A stretch of DNA of 40,342 nt from Mnemiopsis leidyi (lineage: Eukaryota > Ctenophora > Tentaculata > Lobata > Bolinopsidae), in assembly GCA_000226015.1 (NCBI GenBank), contig JH152797.1, positions 87,817 to 128,158 on the forward strand. Direction: 5' to 3'. Numbering within the stretch: position 1 is the first letter of the stretch; the number at the start of each line of letters is the position of its first letter. Below the pieces are notes generated by a model. That model made no database searches, was not told where the DNA came from, and saw only the letters and a list, made by a program, of their open reading frames with translations. This document shows positions 19,491-40,342 of this stretch, in pieces. The position numbers were made by a program, and so were the translations under genes.

Positions 19491-21699
19491 GTCTAGCTAG
19501 TGGGACCAGATCATTGAACTTAACTTGAATGTTGAAGCGAATAGAATAGACAATGAAATTTTAGGATCAGGGCGCACGGGCTGTACAATGTTTTGTGGAG
19601 GCAAGGAGCTAAACGGTTGCTCACATGATGTCTATTTACGTTGACCCCTTAAGTTAAAGAACGAACAAGGGCTTTTCATTTCTCACAGGCAAGTTTGCAG
19701 TATGGCGGTTTTAACTTTCGACCCTTTCATCGCTTGGCGACAAAAAACAACCTTTTAACATCGAAATCAAATCAAATCCGAATGCAGCACAATATAAACG
19801 ATACGGCATAATTTAATCCTGTTATGGAATTCGTTCACCGGTTAACAAAATGTGATATTTAATATTAAATAGAACATAGTGGGCTGCCTTCTTTGTTTAT
19901 ATGGAGTCAGTGTAAGGTTGTTTCAAAATCGTATACTCTTACAACACTCCATTTCAGAGAACTTGTTAGTATAAGTTACTGAGAGAGTAAGCAAATATTC
20001 TTCAAATTTTTTACTATTCAAGATATTTTCTAAGAAGTATGCTAAACAAATTCATCTTGCGACGTAAGTCTCAAATTCGTAATATCGCATCTCTTTGTTG
20101 ATTCCTTTAAACAGAGCGAACTATCATGTAAGGTGACAACTGTAATAAAATGTTAAGCTAATATCTGGCAATTATTCGTGTTACATCGGACATTTTTCTG
20201 AAGGCAATACACAGCTGTATAAATCTTGTCTCCCATGAAGCTTTTACTACCATCATTGATCAACATAATAACCATCTATAATTACAAACAGCACACATCA
20301 AGACGCAAATATGTTGCTTGTCAGTTTTACTTACCCAAATAACCCATCAAAATCATTCCGGATGAGAAAGAATATAAAAATTTTGTTATAACTCCAATCA
20401 ATTCAAAGGTTTATAACTATAAATGAAATTTTAAGAACATAATCTACACAACTGCGGTTTAGAGCGACAAGCGGAGCCACGCCGTGCAGTACAAAGATTC
20501 GTTTCAGAAGAAGCCCATAAGTTTCAAGATTTTCTGAGAGGTTGAAACAACAGTCTGCCACATTGTTACAATAACGTTAAGAAGCCTGCGCTATAGCACA
20601 CCAATCGGAAATTTGCAACCCAATTTAACCTTCAAATTGCTCAATTTGATCTATATCAATCGTTAATAAACTGTTGGGATTCTTAAAACGTTGGAAAAAT
20701 CAGCTTTAATCATTAGATGGCAAATATTTATTGTGAAAAGTTGTTCTTCTAGTTCTACATTTTTAGTTGCTTAAATCAGCAACTGTTTAAACTGAACACT
20801 ATGTAATATGGGTAAAAGCAACCAGGAGTAGTATTGGATTGATAGTACTGCCTTCCTTAACACAGCATGGTGTGGTATTACAGCAAACGTAAATGTATAA
20901 TATCAAGGATAGCAATAAAACTTTTATCAGATAAAATTAAATAAAAGCATTTTCTAAAGTTCTAATAGTAAAGTTTTCGGTAGACATGCACAGCATAACA
21001 ATCATTTCAAACGAATCTGAAAGGGTGCGTCTATCTTGTCTTTGAGTTGACAGAAATTTACGTTATTATAACTTTATAAATTGCAATGTCATCGTGGGTA
21101 AATGCAACTCAATTTTTAATAACCCAAGATTAAATCCTAAATACCCAATTGATATAAAGTACCCAATAGTCATTCACTACTTTAAATCCGCGTTTCATTT
21201 CACTAAGAGTGCATTTTTGTTTAACAGTTCTGTAATCTTTAATCAAAAATTTGTTTTCCAACAAAAACAGATAATGTCTCGGTTTGGCCCTGATTTTGGG
21301 GATGGACAGGACTAATGAACAAGACTCCAACTAAGTAGAAACATGGAAAAATTACAAGTCCTGAAATACACGTATAAACAAACAAATCTTCAGGTGATAC
21401 ATAGCTGGTGTCACATGGCTGGGGTTGGTGTTTAATTATAGTGAGTCTTGATATAACCCGTCAATCACTGAAATATAAGGGTTACAATATCTTTTCATTT
21501 ACATTTGCTGTCGCTGTCAGTATCTCTCGGCTTGCAGAGTGCTGGCCAAAGACCATGACTTTTTCAAATATGTGTTAGGAGAAAATAGCCATCAAAGACA
21601 CATAATTTTCCACTGATTATGCACCAGATTATGCACCAGAAAATAATTAGACCTAACTAAATATGAACTAAAACAAGAAATAAAGCAACTCTGCCTTAC
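19491..21699. other. AT-rich sequence, 3' of the kinase gene
   Basis: No secure exon. The last exon of the kinase should lie here or lower. One candidate on the minus strand near 21545-21480, after TTTGGCCAG, reads HSASREILTATANVNEKIL and a stop in the right phase; support is weak. Confidence 0.35.
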
Positions 21700-36976
<15,277 letters not shown>

Positions 36977-39230
36977 CTGAAATGTGACTTCTTTAATCAT
37001 TGAACTGTTGTATATTCCATAGTTAGTTTCATAGTTTATAGTGTGTTTACTGTGTAGGACCGCCATCTATATCTTGAGAGTAGAGCGATGAACACGCATA
37101 AACTGACGACGATTAACACATGTTTATTGAAAGCTTATCCAAAAAATCAAAACTCGTATCTATTTATGTCTATCAACCCCCCTAAACGCATAAACTTTCA
37201 AGAACTTATTATAGAATAGGAACATTTACAGAGCAAGGATGGTAGGGTTTATTAGTTTGCTCTTCTTTGCTCTCTCCACAAATCTTAAAAGATATCATGT
37301 TCTTATATGTGGAGTGCCTATTTGCATGAGATCAATTGAATCGGATTAATTAGTCATGCAACAGACGAATTGATACTACGGACACCATTAAAAGCAGTTG
37401 CAATAACTTGACCGGTTTTCTTGCAGGAGGAAAAGGAGATTTGGAAGTAGTCTAGAAATTGTGCAAAGTTAGAACGTGTAATAAACATGTACAATTTGCA
37501 ATGAAGCACAGAATGTACACATAATGGCTTGGTCTGGGTTGTACAAACACAGCTACAAGTTGTCTCCATACAACTCTGGCTTACTATTCCTATAGATAAT
37601 CAGGAGAGGATGCGGGATGCCAAAGTCTTACTGGACACTACAGCCAGTAGTTGTAGTTTTTTTCATTTGTAGCTGTGCGTTACAACTAATTGCCGGGACC
37701 TGACACTTCTTAACGTTACGGAAGTACACTGCCAGGGTAAAAACAACAATGTCCACACTCCTTTAGCACACCTCATGTGTGACCTGAGTTTATTGTGCAC
37801 CTGTCATGGGTTAAAGCAGTTCCATTTTGTACATGAACAAAATGTACACAATGTACACACAATGTACACACCCTTTACACAATGTACTCGATGTACTCAA
37901 TCAACAGAATGTATAGAATGTGTTCAGTGTACTAAGATTACCGCACCTACCGATGTACTCTAGACTGGCACGATGGAATGTTTCAACATGGATAGCACGA
38001 TAAGGTTGCATATGATTGGTAATAATCAATTCTTATGAAAGTTACACAATATTCTCACGAAACTTTCCCATAGATATCATGTTTTCAAGCATGCATTACG
38101 TTGCCCAATAGAGATATCATATTCAAAACAACGAGCACATACTTGGTGCCGGATTAACGCTCATTGGTAGCGTTATTTAGAAGGAATTAAAAATAAGATG
38201 CTTGCGAAGATAACACTGCATCATCTCCCACGTTCGTGGCCATGACCGACACAATTGGGTGCCTCATGTCTTCATATCACAAATTGTTATTCTCACGAAA
38301 ATGTGTTTAACTGACAAACATGTGCCTTTATTAAGGACAGTTAGGAAAGCAGTTGCGATTATGCTATTGCGAAATCTCTATTTTAGACAGTTATAATCAT
38401 AACGTGAAACGAGACATTTTACTTTGCTTTTAAGATGAAATATTAAGTAACTTATTGCCTAATTCATTAAAACTCTGATTATACCTTAAAAAGACATACA
38501 ACAAGTCTCATGGATATAAACATACATGGAGTCTTGCTCGGAATCTGAGCAATTCACGTTGAGAAATTGAAATTCTAGTGAAACACTACACAAGTTAAAG
38601 CGGTGGAGTTAACACACTCTATGTCATGCTTAACGCAATTAATCCGGTGATAAATGTTCGCTGTTTCTTTTGTCCACAGCACGTTTTGAGGATTATATTA
38701 CAATTTCAGCCTGTGTTATATTGCAATCTTACGAGGGACAGGCCACCCTGACCAGTAGTTGTAGTATGTGATCAGTGTTAGTGTTTTAGTGGCTCACCGG
38801 ACACCTTATTGTGGGCTGAGTTCCAGAAAATAACACCCAGTAAACACATTAGAAATCAGGACTAGAATTGTTAAACATGCGGTACAATACATACACATTA
38901 TGGTAAATATATGAAATAGCATCAATACAAACAGAGAATACAGATTTTTTAATTCTCACAGTTCGGGTCCAGTAACAACACTCAGAGATCTGATTGCCAA
39001 ATCTACAAGTTTTGACGATACAATAAAATTGTAGATCACACCATCACAATAGATATAGTACTAGTTTACTGCCCGGTGATGGGAGGTCTCTAAAACAGCC
39101 AGCACAGTAGCTGTCAACAACAACACGCCCACTCTGTCTGATCACTCTAATGAAGTGCAGACTCAGTCTTGTCAACTGTGCAGCTCTCATCTCGATTGTA
39201 CTGCATGTTGGTGATGTAAGGATGTGAAGT
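36977..39230. other. Upstream kinase intron, no exon recognised
   Basis: The kinase exon carrying the glycine loop (GxGxFGxV) should lie upstream on the minus strand, but no such sequence was found, so it is probably beyond the window. A TGTAC-rich simple repeat (ATGTACACA, ATGTACTC) lies at 37832-37940. Confidence 0.45.
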
Positions 39231-39350
39231 CATCAACTTTACAGTAGATAGCTGGGTAGCTTGCAGGAGTTATCAACTTTACAACAGATAGCTGTATAGC
39301 TTGAAGGAGTTATCAACCTTACAACTGATAGCTGTATAGCTTGAAGGAGT
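39231..39350. repeat. 40-bp tandem repeat, three copies
   Basis: Three units of TATCAACTTTACAACAGATAGCTGTATAGCTTGAAGGAGT with few changes. Confidence 0.9.
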
Positions 39351-39517
39351 ATGACAACCATAAATTGGATCTAGAGCTTAAGGGTCAAGTCTATTTAATT
39401 GCTACTTTATAATCTTACGTAATATAGTTCGTACTACAGATTGATGGGATCGAGAGAGGCTCAATAACTTCAATAATTGACAAGATCTTACTTCTATTGG
39501 TGTTTGATCTTACAATA

Positions 39518-39838
39518 TAATAACTTAGGGGGGGTAAGATGACCACGATTTTTTTGACCATTTGGCCTACGTCCGGGTGTCATGGTCAAATGGTCAAACA
39601 TTTTTGACCATGACCATGGCCAAAATTTCAAAATTGCCGTGGTCAAATGGTCAAAATTTTTGACCATGGGGCGAATTCACGTTTGTTAGTGGTCATGGTC
39701 ATTTTCTCGACCATTGACCATGGGTAAATTCCAGGGTGTCATGGTCATGGTCAATTTTTTTTGACCATTGACCATGGGGTAAATTTCAGGGTGTCATGGT
39801 CATGGTCAGTGCCTTACCCCCCCCCCCTAACTTATTAA
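39518..39838. mobile_element. Foldback element with G-tract ends and TGACCA repeats
   Basis: Ends are inverted repeats: TAATAACTTAGGGGGGGTAAG on the left and, reversed, TAATAAGTTAGGGGGGGGGGGTAAG on the right. The interior is a dense mix of TGACCA and TGGTCA in both orientations (for example TTTTTGACCATTGACCATGG and GTCATGGTCATGGTCA). About 320 bases, no ORF. Fits a MITE-like or foldback element. Confidence 0.7.
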
Positions 39839-40116
39839 ATCTACATCACACATAACTAGATATAGTCAACGTCGTCGATCTTCGTATGTAAATGAAATGG
39901 ATTCCAAATATGGTAACATCTTTTATGGATAGTTAAATGCTTCTCCAACTTTGTTGTCAAATGTTTATGTGATGCAGGAAGAAGGGTAAATAGTCTCCAG
40001 CATTTTGTGTAATCTAATAATGACAACAAACGGAGTTGGAGCAGCAAACACAACTAAGTATTAAAATGTTTGTTTTTTAAGTAATGGGATTAACACATGC
40101 ACGCAACCAGGCACTT

Positions 40117-40243
40117 ACGCACACACACACACACGTGCACACGTGCACACACAAACACAAACACAGACGAAGACACAGACGAAGACACAGACAAAGACAC
40201 AGACACAGAGATACCCACACACACACACACACACGCACGCACG

Positions 40244-40332
<89 letters not shown>

Positions 40333-40342
40333 CACACACACA
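40117..40342. repeat. CA/TG microsatellite
   Basis: Long (CA)n tract with CACGCACG and ACAGACACAGACGA interruptions on the left, running to the window edge. All cysteine/valine-rich minus ORFs here are artefacts of (TG)n. Confidence 0.98.

Noticed and set aside
40077..40341. Cysteine/valine-rich minus ORFs
   Set aside because: Translation of a (TG)n microsatellite.

Overview
The window is eukaryotic and almost certainly from an animal. It is AT-rich, with spliceosomal introns (GTAAGT-like donors, pyrimidine-CAG acceptors), AATAAA signals, SINEs, foldback elements, microsatellites and minisatellites, and two short runs of N that mark assembly gaps. A Src/FRK-type tyrosine kinase, a SAM-domain protein, a secreted von Willebrand C-like protein and an SLC18B1-like transporter point to Metazoa. 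The base composition and gene style fit a marine invertebrate, possibly a non-bilaterian such as a cnidarian, but I cannot place it with confidence.

Layout. 0.8-1.4 kb (-): small secreted cysteine-rich VWC-like gene, three exons. 2.9-4.0 kb (-): 3' end of an unidentified gene with two tandemly duplicated terminal exons, one followed by a 45-bp minisatellite made from its last codons. 4.87-6.93 kb (-): intronless secreted papain-like peptidase with a repeat-bearing N-terminus, an unusual active site and a C-terminal region of about 310 residues. 7.47-9.54 kb (-): five-exon SAM-domain plus cysteine-rich protein. 12.1-15.0 kb (+): six-exon GH19 chitinase with a probable GC-AG intron. 16.1-17.3 kb (-): RING-like protein and an AT-hook/PHD-like protein broken by a gap. 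18.7-19.5 kb: GC-rich repeat island. 21.7-37.0 kb (-): six exons of a Src/FRK-like kinase domain; its 5' end (P-loop, SH2, SH3) lies beyond the window. A 10.9-kb intron of this kinase holds, on the opposite strand, a complete MFS transporter gene (32.3-35.2 kb), a partial tandem copy of that locus (26.6-28.8 kb), a foldback transposon with a SINE inside, and two E-box arrays. 37-40.3 kb: no exon recognised; repeats, a TGACCA-rich foldback and a CA microsatellite.

The genes do not form a pathway. The most unusual property is structural: in at least three genes, minisatellites sit on exon borders and contain copies of the splice site or exon end itself (SAM gene donor and acceptor, kinase exon acceptor, stop-codon end of the duplicated terminal exon). 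All gene models come from reading ORFs, splice consensus and intron phase by eye; no homology search or transcript data were available.
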